Made by a program: the position numbers and the translations under genes
Notes under the pieces: model-generated
Told to the model about the DNA's origin: nothing
Seen by the model: the letters and a program-made list of their open reading frames with translations, nothing else
Databases searched by the model: none
In this document: positions 1 to 7,566 of the stretch, piece after piece
Numbering within the stretch: position 1 is the stretch's first letter
How the letters are laid out: the number at the start of each line of letters is the position of its first letter
Source: Rhodospirillaceae bacterium
GTDB lineage: Bacteria > Pseudomonadota > Alphaproteobacteria > UBA11136
Direction of reading: 5' to 3'
Length of the DNA: 8,597 nt
Assembly (NCBI GenBank): GCA_018663165.1
Contig: JABJES010000250.1
Coordinates: forward strand, 1-8,597

Positions 1-449
1 AAACCGGCGGTGGGGTGGCCAATGCTCTGCCACATCTGGGGGCTGATCCTTTTTACGTCATCAACGGCGACGTGCTTTGGCTTGACGGGAGGGAACCAGC
101 CCTCAAAAGGCTGGCCGAAGCCTGGGACGGGGGAAAGATGGACGGGCTTCTTCTTCTCCAGCCTGTGGCCCGCGCCATGTGTTACGACGGGGCGGGGGAT
201 TTTATAATGAATCCGCTCGGCCTGTTGCGCCGCCGTGACCAAAAAGAAGTTGCCCCTTATGTCTTCGCCGGCGTCCAGTTGCTCCATCCCCGTCTTTTCG
301 AGACCGTCCCGCAAGGGCCTTTTTCGCTTAATCTTCTTTACGACCGGGCGCTTGAAAGCGGGCGGCTATATGGCATCGCTCATGAGGGCAAATGGTTTCA
401 TATCAGCACCCCGGAAGGTCTGAAAGAAGCCGAAGAGTCTTTTTCTTGA
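1..449 (+). CDS. murU: MurU-like sugar-1-phosphate nucleotidyltransferase, 3' part (5' end outside window)
   Basis: The reading frame is open from the first base (first whole codon at 3) to the TGA at 447-449, giving about 148 C-terminal residues. MurU-type enzymes are roughly 220-240 residues, so some 80-90 residues, including the nucleotide-binding GxGxR...KP segment, lie upstream. The visible part starts with TGGG and continues to an NGD motif (Asp codon 69-71), the metal-binding aspartate of the nucleotidyltransferase fold. Near the end is WFHISTPEGLKEAEE, the usual closing motif of this family. MurU makes UDP-MurNAc from MurNAc-1-phosphate in cytoplasmic cell-wall recycling, normally after the kinase AmgK. 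I recall alphaproteobacterial clusters ordered tsaE, amgK, murU, addB, addA, which fits the downstream neighbours here. The fold is secure. The exact substrate is inferred, and a mannose-1-phosphate or glucose-1-phosphate enzyme of the same family is the main alternative. Confidence 0.8.
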   Translation, partial: TGGGVANALPHLGADPFYVINGDVLWLDGREPALKRLAEAWDGGKMDGLLLLQPVARAMCYDGAGDFIMNPLGLLRRRDQKEVAPYVFAGVQLLHPRLFETVPQGPFSLNLLYDRALESGRLYGIAHEGKWFHISTPEGLKEAEESFS

Positions 450-451
450 CG

Positions 452-3400
452 ATGCCGAGGATTTTCACCATTGCCGGGAATGGCGGCTTTGCCGATATGC
501 TGGCGGCTGGCTTGATGGCGGATGGACTTGCGGCAATTATGGGGGAAAAGGCGGGCCTGTCCCCTGGCGCTGATGATCCTGCATTTTTATCAAAATTGAC
601 GATTTTATTGCCTAACCGGCGCGCTGCCCGGGCCTTGGCTGAATCCTTTCTGCTATATTCCGGGGGGCGACCAATGCTGTTGCCAGCCATGGTGCCGATC
701 GGTGATATAGATGAAGAGGAATTCGATTTTACCGGTGGTGCAGGGTTGGCAGGCGGGATTGACGGCGAACTGGCCCCCGCTTTGCCGGAGCTGCGCCGTC
801 GATTGCTTCTCGCCCGGCTGATCCGGGATTGGGAAATAAAACAAGGCTTGTTACCTCGTCGCCCCGACCAGGCGGCGCGATTGGCCGCAGAGTTGGCGCG
901 GCTTATCGATCAGGTGGAAACCGAAGGGGTGGATTTTTCGGCGCTCGAAAACCTGGTGCCTGAGGAATACGCCAGCCATTGGCAAATCTCGCTCGATTTT
1001 TTTCGCATCATTACCGCTAACTGGGCGGGGGTTCTGGCCGCCGAAGGGTGCCTTGACCCGGCGGATCGGCGCAACCGTTTGATTGAGGCCCAGGCGGCTT
1101 CCTGGCGGCAAAAGCCCCCCCCCGGCCCGGTCATCGCGGCGGGCAGTACCGGCAGTATTCCAGCCACCGCCGAATTGCTTGGGGTGGTTGCCTCTCTTCC
1201 TCAAGGTGCTGTGATCCTGCCCGGTCTCGACCGTCACATGGATGATGAAAGCTGGGCCGTTCTCGCCAGCAAGAGCGAAAGTGCGGCAACCCACCCGCAA
1301 TACGGCCTTGCCCGTCTCCTCGCTCGTCTGGGCGTTTGCCGGACCGATGTCAGGGATTGGGAAGATGTGGCCAAGGTGGAGAAGAACAGCAAAAATCCGT
1401 CCACCCAACCTCGCCTGCAACTCCTCTCCCAGCTCATGCGTCCGGCTGAAACCAGCATGGCTTGGGCGGGGTCGCCCCCCCCCGCAGACGAAGCCCTGAA
1501 GGGGCTGTCACGGATTGAATGTCCCGGCCCCCGGGAAGAGGCCGGGGTGATTGCGTTGTTGCTCCGCGAGGCTTTGGAAACACCGGGAAAGCGCGCCGCC
1601 CTTATCACGCCGGACAGAGGGCTGGCGCGCCGGGTGGCGGCGGAAATGAAACGCTGGGGCGTCGATATGGACGATTCGGCGGGGAGCGCGCTTTCTCTGA
1701 CCCCGCCGGGCATCTTCCTGCGGCTGACGGCGGAAATGGCGGCGGCGGCCTGCGAGCCGGTGCCCCTGTTGGCGGTGCTTAAGCATCCCCTGGCTTGTGG
1801 TGGTGAAAGTGCAGGAGCTTTCAGAGGCCGGGTTAGACGCCTTGAAGAGGCGGTCTTACGCGGGGTCCGCCCGAGGGAAGGGTTTGACGGGTTGCTGGCC
1901 GCCCTTGAAGGGGATGAAAAACAAAAGGATTTGTCCAAGTGGCTACAACAACTGGCAGTGATGGCAGCACCTTTTATGGAGGTGTTCTCTCGCAGGGAGG
2001 TGCCCCTTGAGACGCTTTTGCGGGCCCATCTCGATTTTGCCGAGGCCCTTGCCGGCGATGGTGATGAGCCGGGGGTTGCGCGTTTGTGGCGGGGCGAGGC
2101 GGGGCTGGTGGCGGCTGATTTTATCGCTGAGCTTTTCGACGCGGCGGATGGATTTGCGCCCCTTGATCCGGCGCACTATCCGGCATTCCTCGACGCATTG
2201 ATGGCCGGTCGGCCGGTGCGTCCCCGCTATGGCCGCAACAATCGTCTTTTCATCTGGGGGTTGATGGAGGCCCGTATGCAAAAGGTCGATCTGGCAATAC
2301 TCGGTGGCCTTAACGAGGAAAGCTGGCCGGCGCGGATACAAGCCGATCCCTGGATGAGCAGACCCATGCGCGCCCGTTTCGGTCTGTCATCGTCTGAGCG
2401 CCGGGTCGGCCTGTCGGCCCATGATTTCATTCAGGCCTTTGCCGCCCAAGAAGTGGTGATGACCCGTGCTACCCGTGTTGAGGGGACGCCGACGGTGCCT
2501 TCTCGATGGCTCAGCCGTCTTGATGCCTTGCTCGGCGATGGGGCAACAAGGCTCGGCGGGGATAAATATCTGGCCTGGCATGAAAGCCTCGACCGCCCCG
2601 GCAAAACCATTGTCATTGCCCCGCCACGGCCTGCCCCGCCTCTCGCCGCCCGCCCGCGCCAGTTTTCGGTCACCAGGGTCGAGACCTGGGTAAGGGACCC
2701 CTATGCCATTTACGCCCGTCATATTCTGAAATTGCGCCCCTTAGACCCGCTGGATGCTGATCCCGGTGCGGCCGAACGAGGCAATTTTATTCATCTGGCA
2801 CTTGAACATTTTGTTGCCGCCCATCCGAAGGATCTGCCCGGTGACGCCATCGAAAAACTTCTTGAATGCGGACGCCAGGCTCTGGGAACATCCTTGGAGC
2901 GCCCCGCCGTGCGCGCCTTCTGGTGGCCGCGGTTCGAGCGCATCGCAATTTGGTTTGTCGAACAGGAACGTGGGCGGCGGGCCGAGGGCATTTCCCCGCT
3001 CGCCACAGAGGCCGATGGAGCGTTGATTCTTGCCGGTCCCGGCGGCGATTTTACCCTTACCGCCCGGGCCGACCGCATCGACAGCACGGCCGAAGGCGGG
3101 GGCATTATCGTTGATTACAAGACCGGCGCGCCGCCAACACTTAAACAGGTGGAAAGCGGGTTTTCGCCCCAGCTCCCCCTTGAGGCGGCCATCCTTGCCG
3201 CAGGTGGATTTAAGGGCCTGGAAAAAATGCCGGTGGCGCGCCTCGACTATGTAAAACTTTCGGGCGGTGAGCCGGTTGGAGAGTTGAAGCCCCTGAAAGC
3301 TGACGCCCTGGCGTTGGGCGAGGCGGCGGTGGCAGGGTTGGTGGCGCGGATCGCCAAATTTGACGACCCGACAACGCCCTATCTGTCGCGGCCCCATCCC

Positions 3401-3481
3401 CAGTTCATGAAATATGCCGGGGATTACGATCATCTGGCCAGGGTCAAGGAATGGTCGTCGGGCGGCGAGGCGGACGAATGA
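452..3481 (+). CDS. addB: AddB, helicase-nuclease subunit of the AddAB double-strand break repair complex
   Basis: A 1009-residue protein that pairs with AddA to unwind and trim broken DNA ends and produce 3' single strands for RecA. The N-terminus (PRIFTIAGNGGFADMLAAGL) aligns with alphaproteobacterial AddB starts but has no Walker A GKS/T, so this subunit should not hydrolyse ATP. LPNRRAARALAESFL follows at about residue 50. A helicase-like GLNEESWP lies at 619-626. The C-terminal PD-(D/E)XK nuclease shows GNFIH (His781), ADRID (Asp874), DYK (Asp888, Lys890) and QLPLEAA, so it looks active. At residue 749 there is Asp in RDPY where Bacillus AddB has an iron-sulfur Cys, and no Cys occurs after 890. 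I chose the ATG at 452 because it lies 2 bases after the upstream stop and matches the family N-terminus. The in-frame ATG at 392 would add 20 residues encoded inside the upstream gene. No strong SD is visible (GAAGAG at 432-437 is 14 bases away), so translation is probably coupled to the upstream gene. Confidence 0.95.
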   Translation: MPRIFTIAGNGGFADMLAAGLMADGLAAIMGEKAGLSPGADDPAFLSKLTILLPNRRAARALAESFLLYSGGRPMLLPAMVPIGDIDEEEFDFTGGAGLAGGIDGELAPALPELRRRLLLARLIRDWEIKQGLLPRRPDQAARLAAELARLIDQVETEGVDFSALENLVPEEYASHWQISLDFFRIITANWAGVLAAEGCLDPADRRNRLIEAQAASWRQKPPPGPVIAAGSTGSIPATAELLGVVASLPQGAVILPGLDRHMDDESWAVLASKSESAATHPQYGLARLLARLGVCRTDVRDWEDVAKVEKNSKNPSTQPRLQLLSQLMRPAETSMAWAGSPPPADEALKGLSRIECPGPREEAGVIALLLREALETPGKRAALITPDRGLARRVAAEMKRWGVDMDDSAGSALSLTPPGIFLRLTAEMAAAACEPVPLLAVLKHPLACGGESAGAFRGRVRRLEEAVLRGVRPREGFDGLLAALEGDEKQKDLSKWLQQLAVMAAPFMEVFSRREVPLETLLRAHLDFAEALAGDGDEPGVARLWRGEAGLVAADFIAELFDAADGFAPLDPAHYPAFLDALMAGRPVRPRYGRNNRLFIWGLMEARMQKVDLAILGGLNEESWPARIQADPWMSRPMRARFGLSSSERRVGLSAHDFIQAFAAQEVVMTRATRVEGTPTVPSRWLSRLDALLGDGATRLGGDKYLAWHESLDRPGKTIVIAPPRPAPPLAARPRQFSVTRVETWVRDPYAIYARHILKLRPLDPLDADPGAAERGNFIHLALEHFVAAHPKDLPGDAIEKLLECGRQALGTSLERPAVRAFWWPRFERIAIWFVEQERGRRAEGISPLATEADGALILAGPGGDFTLTARADRIDSTAEGGGIIVDYKTGAPPTLKQVESGFSPQLPLEAAILAAGGFKGLEKMPVARLDYVKLSGGEPVGELKPLKADALALGEAAVAGLVARIAKFDDPTTPYLSRPHPQFMKYAGDYDHLARVKEWSSGGEADE
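1115..1123 (+). repeat. Nine-C homopolymer tract in addB
   Basis: An uninterrupted run of nine C, read as three CCC codons (Pro222-224, followed by Gly). A one-base slip here would truncate AddB. It is one of two such runs in the gene. Confidence 0.9.
1475..1483 (+). repeat. Second nine-C homopolymer tract in addB
   Basis: An uninterrupted run of nine C, again read exactly as three CCC codons (Pro342-344, followed by Ala), in what looks like a linker before a helicase-like segment (SRIECPGPREEAGVIALLL). Confidence 0.9.
3467..3470 (+). promoter_or_regulatory. Ribosome binding site supporting the addA start at 3478
   Basis: GAGG ends 7 bases before the ATG at 3478. Together with the ATGA overlap with the addB stop, this favours 3478 over the in-frame ATG at 3451, which would place nine extra residues inside addB. 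Confidence 0.6.
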
Positions 3482-6400
3482 GCGCCGCCAAATCAAAGAA
3501 GGAGACAACTCCGCCTCTGATCCGTTCGGCTGATCAACGTATCGCTGCTGCGCCGCAGGCCTCGGTCTGGGTTTCGGCCAATGCCGGCTCAGGTAAGACC
3601 GGGGTGCTGGTGGATCGGGTGGTGCGTCTGTTGCTTGGCGGCACAAGGCCCGAGCGTATCTTGTGCCTGACCTTTACCAAGGCGGCGGCAGCGGAAATGG
3701 CGAACCGGCTTCACCATATGCTCGGGGCTTGGGTGCGCCTTGATGATGAGGATCTGAAAGCGGCGCTTCATGCGCTTCTCGAACACGAAGTTAAGACGCA
3801 AGAACTGGCCCCGGCGCGGCGGCTGTTTGCCGAAACCCTTGATGCGCCCGGTGGGCTTAAAATCCAGACCATTCACGCCTTTTGTCAGTCGCTTCTCGGA
3901 CGCTTTCCCCTTGAGGCCGATTTATCCCCCCATTTCACCGCCATGGATGAACGCAGCTCGGCTGAACTTCTCGACGAGGCACGGCTGCAAATTCTCGCCC
4001 GCGCCCATGACGGCGACCACCCGCAACTCGCCGACGCCCTTGATCATGTGGTGGCGCTCTGCGATGAGGCGCGATTCAGCCGGGTGCTCAAAGAACTGGC
4101 CTATCAGCGTGGTCGTCTCACCCGTCTGCAAAGCAAGGACGGCCTGGCGCGGGCGGAAAAGGATGTGCGGCGGGTTCTGGGGCTTGGCGAGGGCGAAACC
4201 AATGACAGCATTTTGGCGGCGGCGTGCCAGAGCGGGGCCTTCGATGAGCTGGGATTAAACGCCGTAGTGGCGGCCTTGGATCAGGGAACGGACAAGGATA
4301 AGGGCCGGGCCGGAACAATTCGCAAATGGTTGAAAAATCCATCGGACCGGGTGGCCATGCTGGGCGGGGAATATATCGACCTTTTCCTTACCAAGGCTGG
4401 AGAGCCGCGCAAGGAAAGCGGACTGATAACCAAGAAACCAAAGGAAGCTAATCCTCGGGCCTTGGATATTTTGCTCATCGAACAGCAACGGATCATGGAA
4501 CTGCTTGAGCGTCTCAAGGCGGTGGCGGTGGCCGAGGCGAGCCGATCCCTGCTGGTCATCGCCGAGGCCCTTATCGGTCGTTATCAGTCGTTAAAAGAGC
4601 GCCGGGCGCTGCTTGATTACGACGATCTGATCCTCAAGGCCCGTGGCCTGCTGGAGGCAGATGGCGGCGTTTCCTGGGTCCATTACAAGCTTGATGGCGG
4701 TATTGAGCATATTCTGGTTGATGAGGCCCAGGACACCAGTCCCGACCAATGGGCGGTGATCAAGTCTCTGGCCGAAGAATTTTATGCCGGAATGGGGACG
4801 CGGGAAGGTCTGGCCCCGCGCACTTTGTTTGCCGTCGGCGATGAGAAACAGTCGATCTACAGTTTTCAAGGCGCCGATCTGGCCATGTTTGAGCGGGTGC
4901 GGGCGCATTTTGCCGAACGGACGACGGCTGCCGGGCTTGAGTGGCGACCGGTGGAGCTCGCGCAATCCTTTCGCACGGTGCCGGTTCTGCTCAAAACCGT
5001 CGATGGGGTGTTCGCCAATGACAAAGCGCGGGATGGAGTCAGCCTCAAGGGGGCTGAAATCCGCCATCGTCCGACCCGCATTGGTCAAGCCGGATTGGTC
5101 GAGTTGTGGCCGATTGTCAAAGCCGCCGAAAAACCAGAAGTCTTGCCTTGGGATGCGCCCCTTGACCAGACCTCCGTCGACAGCCCGGAAAACCGGCTGG
5201 CCGAGCGCATTGCCACGACGATCAAAGGATGGATCGAAACCGAGGAAATTCTTAACAGCCGTAATCGGCCCATTCGCCCCGGTGACATTCTCATCCTTGT
5301 CGGCCGTCGCGGTTCCTTTGTTGAGGAAATGGTGCGTCGCCTGAAGGAAAAGGGGATCGCCGTCGCCGGCACCGATAGAATGGTCCTGACCGAACAGATC
5401 GCGGTGATGGACCTTGTGGCCCTGGGAAATTTCCTGCTCTTGCCCGACGACGATTTGACGTTGGCGGAAGTGCTTAAGGGGCCGCTTTTCGGTTTTGACG
5501 AAGAAGACCTTTTCTCTCTCTGCCATGAACGAGCCCAGCGGCTGTGGCCTGAACTTCGTAAGCGGCGGATGGAGACGCCGCGTTTTACACTGGCTGTAGA
5601 TGAACTCGAAGCGCTTTTGGCAAGTGTGGATTATGCCCCGCCCTTTGAGCTTTTCTCCGCTCTGCTTGGCCCCGGCGGCGGCCGTAATCGGCTGACTGCC
5701 CGCCTTGGTTTTGAGGCCAATGATCCGCTTGACGAGTTTCTCTCTCTGGCCCTTGAATATGAACGTGCCCATACGCCCTCGCTTCAGGGCTTTCTTCACT
5801 GGTTGGCGGCTGGTGGCACGACGGTCAAGCGTGACCTCGAACAATTCCGCGACGAGGTGCGGGTGATGACGATTCATGGCGCCAAGGGTCTGGAGTCCAA
5901 TATCGTTTTCCTGCCCGACACCTGCCGGGTGCCTGATGCAAAACAGGAATCAGGTCTTTTGTGGGAAAGCGGCGATGTGCATGAAGACGGGCCGCCGCCA
6001 CTCCCCTTATGGCCGGTGCGTAAAGCCAATGAAGAGGCGGCTTGTGCGCGCCGCCGCGATGAGGCGCAACGACTTCGGGAAGAAGAATACCGGCGGCTTC
6101 TTTATGTGGCACTGACCCGTGCTCGGGACCGGCTTTATATTTGCGGCTGGGAAACTCAAAAAGGCCGTGGTGATGGCTGTTGGTATGATTTGGTCGCCGC
6201 CGCCTTAAAAGAGCTGGCGTGCGAAGTGGAGATGTTTGGCGAGTCCGGCTGGCGTCTGGAAAGCACCCAGGAAGAACCCCCCATAGCTGACAAAATTGTC
6301 GCTGGTCTGACGCAGGCCCCTGAGGTGCTGCCTCAATGGGCGCGTCAACCAGCCCCCATTGAGGCCGTTCCGCCCCTGCCTCTGGCCCCTTCAAGGCCGC

Positions 6401-6945
6401 AAGAGGTGGAGCCAGCCAGCCTGTCGCCCCTTGCCGGGACGGAGAGAGGGGCGCGGTTCAAACGGGGCCGGTTGATCCACCGTTTGCTTGAGAGCCTGCC
6501 CGGAATGGCGCAAAAGGATTGGCCGAGCGCGTGCCAGCGCTATCTTTCCCGCGCCATTCACCGGCTTGATGATGCCGAGCAGACGGAAATCGCCGACGAG
6601 ACTCTTGCCGTTCTCGCCGATCCCGCCTTTGCCGCGCTTTTCGGCCCCGGTAGTCTGGCCGAAGTCAGGGTCGCCGGACAGGCCGGAAATACGGTGATCT
6701 CCGGTCAGGTGGACCGGCTTTGCGTAACACCGGACGAGGTTCTGGTTGTTGACTACAAGACCAACCGGCCGCGGCCGGAAAAAGTGCCAGACGTGCCTCT
6801 AATTTACCTGCGGCAAATGGCTGCATACCGGGCGGCCTTGCAAGGAATTTATCCAGATAAACCAGTGCGTTGCGCCCTTTTGTGGACAGACGGACCGGTG
6901 CTTATGGCCTTGCCTGACGCGCTGCTTGACGCCCACGCGCCTTGA
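3478..6945 (+). CDS. addA: AddA, UvrD-family helicase and nuclease subunit of AddAB
   Basis: A 1155-residue SF1A helicase-nuclease, a usual length for alphaproteobacterial AddA. It is the ATP-driven 3'-5' motor of AddAB. Motifs in order: Q-motif region DQ at 19-20; Walker A ANAGSGKT at 34-41; LCLTFTKAAAAEM from 62; IQTIHAFCQSLLGRFP; Walker B DEAQD at 415-419; motif III GDEKQSIYSFQGAD at 454-467; QSFRT at 496-500; motif V TIHGAKGLES at 798-807; motif VI YVALTRARDRLY at 876-887. The C-terminal PD-(D/E)XK nuclease has GRLIH (His1001), Glu1062, QVDR (Asp1079) and DYK (Asp1092, Lys1094), then YLRQMAAYRAAL, so all catalytic residues are present. The start codon overlaps the addB stop as ATGA, implying translational coupling and equimolar synthesis of the two subunits. 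There is no terminator before the next gene. Identification is secure. Confidence 0.97.
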   Translation: MSAAKSKKETTPPLIRSADQRIAAAPQASVWVSANAGSGKTGVLVDRVVRLLLGGTRPERILCLTFTKAAAAEMANRLHHMLGAWVRLDDEDLKAALHALLEHEVKTQELAPARRLFAETLDAPGGLKIQTIHAFCQSLLGRFPLEADLSPHFTAMDERSSAELLDEARLQILARAHDGDHPQLADALDHVVALCDEARFSRVLKELAYQRGRLTRLQSKDGLARAEKDVRRVLGLGEGETNDSILAAACQSGAFDELGLNAVVAALDQGTDKDKGRAGTIRKWLKNPSDRVAMLGGEYIDLFLTKAGEPRKESGLITKKPKEANPRALDILLIEQQRIMELLERLKAVAVAEASRSLLVIAEALIGRYQSLKERRALLDYDDLILKARGLLEADGGVSWVHYKLDGGIEHILVDEAQDTSPDQWAVIKSLAEEFYAGMGTREGLAPRTLFAVGDEKQSIYSFQGADLAMFERVRAHFAERTTAAGLEWRPVELAQSFRTVPVLLKTVDGVFANDKARDGVSLKGAEIRHRPTRIGQAGLVELWPIVKAAEKPEVLPWDAPLDQTSVDSPENRLAERIATTIKGWIETEEILNSRNRPIRPGDILILVGRRGSFVEEMVRRLKEKGIAVAGTDRMVLTEQIAVMDLVALGNFLLLPDDDLTLAEVLKGPLFGFDEEDLFSLCHERAQRLWPELRKRRMETPRFTLAVDELEALLASVDYAPPFELFSALLGPGGGRNRLTARLGFEANDPLDEFLSLALEYERAHTPSLQGFLHWLAAGGTTVKRDLEQFRDEVRVMTIHGAKGLESNIVFLPDTCRVPDAKQESGLLWESGDVHEDGPPPLPLWPVRKANEEAACARRRDEAQRLREEEYRRLLYVALTRARDRLYICGWETQKGRGDGCWYDLVAAALKELACEVEMFGESGWRLESTQEEPPIADKIVAGLTQAPEVLPQWARQPAPIEAVPPLPLAPSRPQEVEPASLSPLAGTERGARFKRGRLIHRLLESLPGMAQKDWPSACQRYLSRAIHRLDDAEQTEIADETLAVLADPAFAALFGPGSLAEVRVAGQAGNTVISGQVDRLCVTPDEVLVVDYKTNRPRPEKVPDVPLIYLRQMAAYRAALQGIYPDKPVRCALLWTDGPVLMALPDALLDAHAP

Positions 6946-6970
6946 CGCTCGGGGTCGGGCTTCCTAGATT
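6942..6970 (+). promoter_or_regulatory. Putative sigma70-type promoter for trxA
   Basis: The -35 box TTGACG (6942-6947, 5 of 6 consensus bases) and the -10 box TAGATT (6965-6970, 4 of 6) are separated by exactly 17 bases. The -35 box includes the TGA stop of addA. Transcription would begin near 6977, leaving a leader of about 50 bases before the trxA ATG. The boxes are seen directly; their activity is inferred. Confidence 0.55.
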
Positions 6971-7017
6971 GATGGAGGCTCAGATCAGGGTCCCTAAACG
7001 CTTAAAATGTTAATTCC

Positions 7018-7023
7018 AGAGGA
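7018..7023 (+). promoter_or_regulatory. Ribosome binding site of trxA
   Basis: AGAGGA lies 6 bases upstream of the ATG at 7030 and fixes that start. The ATG at 7023 is in a different frame. Confidence 0.75.
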
Positions 7024-7029
7024 TGATAA

Positions 7030-7353
7030 ATGTCGATTCCGACCGAGGTTACCGACGACACGTTCGAAGAAAAAGTTCTCAAGGCTTCAGGGCCGGTTAT
7101 CGTGGATTTTTGGGCTGAATGGTGTGGCCCCTGCAAGCAGATCGCGCCTCTTCTCAGTGAGCTGGCCGCGGATATGAATGGCAAGGTGACTGTGGCCAAG
7201 GTCGATATCGACAGCAATCCCGGCATTCCGACGAAATACGGGGTGCGCGGTATTCCCACCCTGATCCTGTTCAAAGACGGCCAGGTGGCGGCGACCAAGG
7301 TCGGCAGTCTGCCCAAAAGCAAGCTTTACGAATGGGTTGAATCGGTTCTCTGA
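7030..7353 (+). CDS. trxA: Thioredoxin 1 (TrxA)
   Basis: A 107-residue cytoplasmic thioredoxin that reduces protein disulfides and is recharged by thioredoxin reductase and NADPH. The active site WCGPC lies at 31-35 (Cys32, Cys35). Buried Asp26, Trp28 and the cis-proline Pro76 in RGIPT sit at the same numbers as in E. coli TrxA, so the protein is a single complete thioredoxin fold with no signal peptide or extra domain. The gene begins 84 bases after addA with a good SD and its own candidate promoter, and is followed by a strong terminator. It is therefore probably transcribed both as the tail of the addBA operon and alone. From memory, trxA next to addA is frequent in alphaproteobacteria. 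Identification is secure. Confidence 0.98.
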   Translation: MSIPTEVTDDTFEEKVLKASGPVIVDFWAEWCGPCKQIAPLLSELAADMNGKVTVAKVDIDSNPGIPTKYGVRGIPTLILFKDGQVAATKVGSLPKSKLYEWVESVL

Positions 7354-7383
7354 TCTCTTTTCAGGCGCTCGCGATAAGACAGG

Positions 7384-7411
7384 CCCTGCCGGAAACGGCG
7401 GGGTTTTTCTT
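7384..7411 (+). terminator. Intrinsic terminator after trxA
   Basis: An 8-base stem, CCCTGCCG (7384-7391) with CGGCGGGG (7396-7403), contains one T-G wobble and is closed by a GAAA tetraloop. It is followed by TTTTTCTT. It begins 30 bases after the trxA stop and separates the repair and thioredoxin cluster from the copper oxidase gene. Confidence 0.9.
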
Positions 7412-7502
7412 ATGAGGATTGATAGGTTCCGATCAGGTTGATTTGCCACTCGCGATCGCTGGAAGGAAGCTCGTAAGTATTTTCCGTAGAGGTTTCCGCC
7501 CC

Positions 7503-7547
7503 AGAATATGTCGGCTAAGCTATTAAATAGAATACAAGCCTAGAATA
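7503..7547 (+). promoter_or_regulatory. AT-rich leader of the copper oxidase gene with AGAATA repeats and possible -10 boxes
   Basis: AGAATA occurs three times on the plus strand, starting at 7503, 7529 and 7542 (steps of 26 and 13 bases). The last two are part of TAGAAT (7528-7533 and 7541-7546), each 5 of 6 matches to a -10 box, but neither has a convincing -35 box at 16-18 bases. A promoter must lie between the terminator and 7573. This is the most promoter-like stretch, perhaps one needing an activator. No clear CueR-type dyad was seen. Confidence 0.3.
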
Positions 7548-7557
7548 TCTTTACAGC

Positions 7558-7566
7558 AGGGGGGGG
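7558..7566 (+). promoter_or_regulatory. Ribosome binding site of the copper oxidase gene, made of an eight-G tract
   Basis: A followed by eight G (7559-7566) ends 6 bases before the ATG at 7573. It is the only SD-like sequence nearby and supports that start. A homopolymer SD is unusual because slippage would change its length and spacing. Confidence 0.65.

Noticed and set aside
392..451. Earlier ATG for addB at 392
   Set aside because: The 20 extra residues are encoded by overlap with the conserved C-terminus of the upstream gene, do not resemble AddB N-termini, and the ATG at 452 is placed for coupling.
851..1420. A 189-codon minus-strand frame, and several other minus-strand frames, opposite addB
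   Set aside because: These are shadow frames of addB with no recognisable motif and no independent evidence of translation.
3451..3477. Earlier ATG for addA at 3451
   Set aside because: The ATGA overlap at 3478 with GAGG 7 bases upstream is a standard coupled start, and the extra nine residues are Arg/Gly-rich and not family-like.
2741..3646. A 301-codon open frame on the minus strand across the addB/addA junction
   Set aside because: It is opposite the conserved AddB nuclease domain and the AddA Walker A region, has low-complexity, Arg- and Pro-rich composition, and has no recognisable motif.
4591..5877. A 428-codon open frame on the minus strand opposite addA
   Set aside because: It lies wholly inside addA, whose helicase motifs are intact. 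Its translation shows no recognisable domain, and long antisense frames are expected opposite GC-rich genes with biased third positions.
6969..7008. TTGATG (6969-6974) with TAAAAT (7003-7008) as the trxA promoter
   Set aside because: The spacer would be 28 bases, far outside the usual 15-19. The pair at 6942-6970 has the ideal 17.
7452..7459. GCGATCGC palindrome resembling the cyanobacterial HIP1 element
   Set aside because: A single copy only. The symmetry stops at 8 bases and all other evidence points to an alphaproteobacterium.
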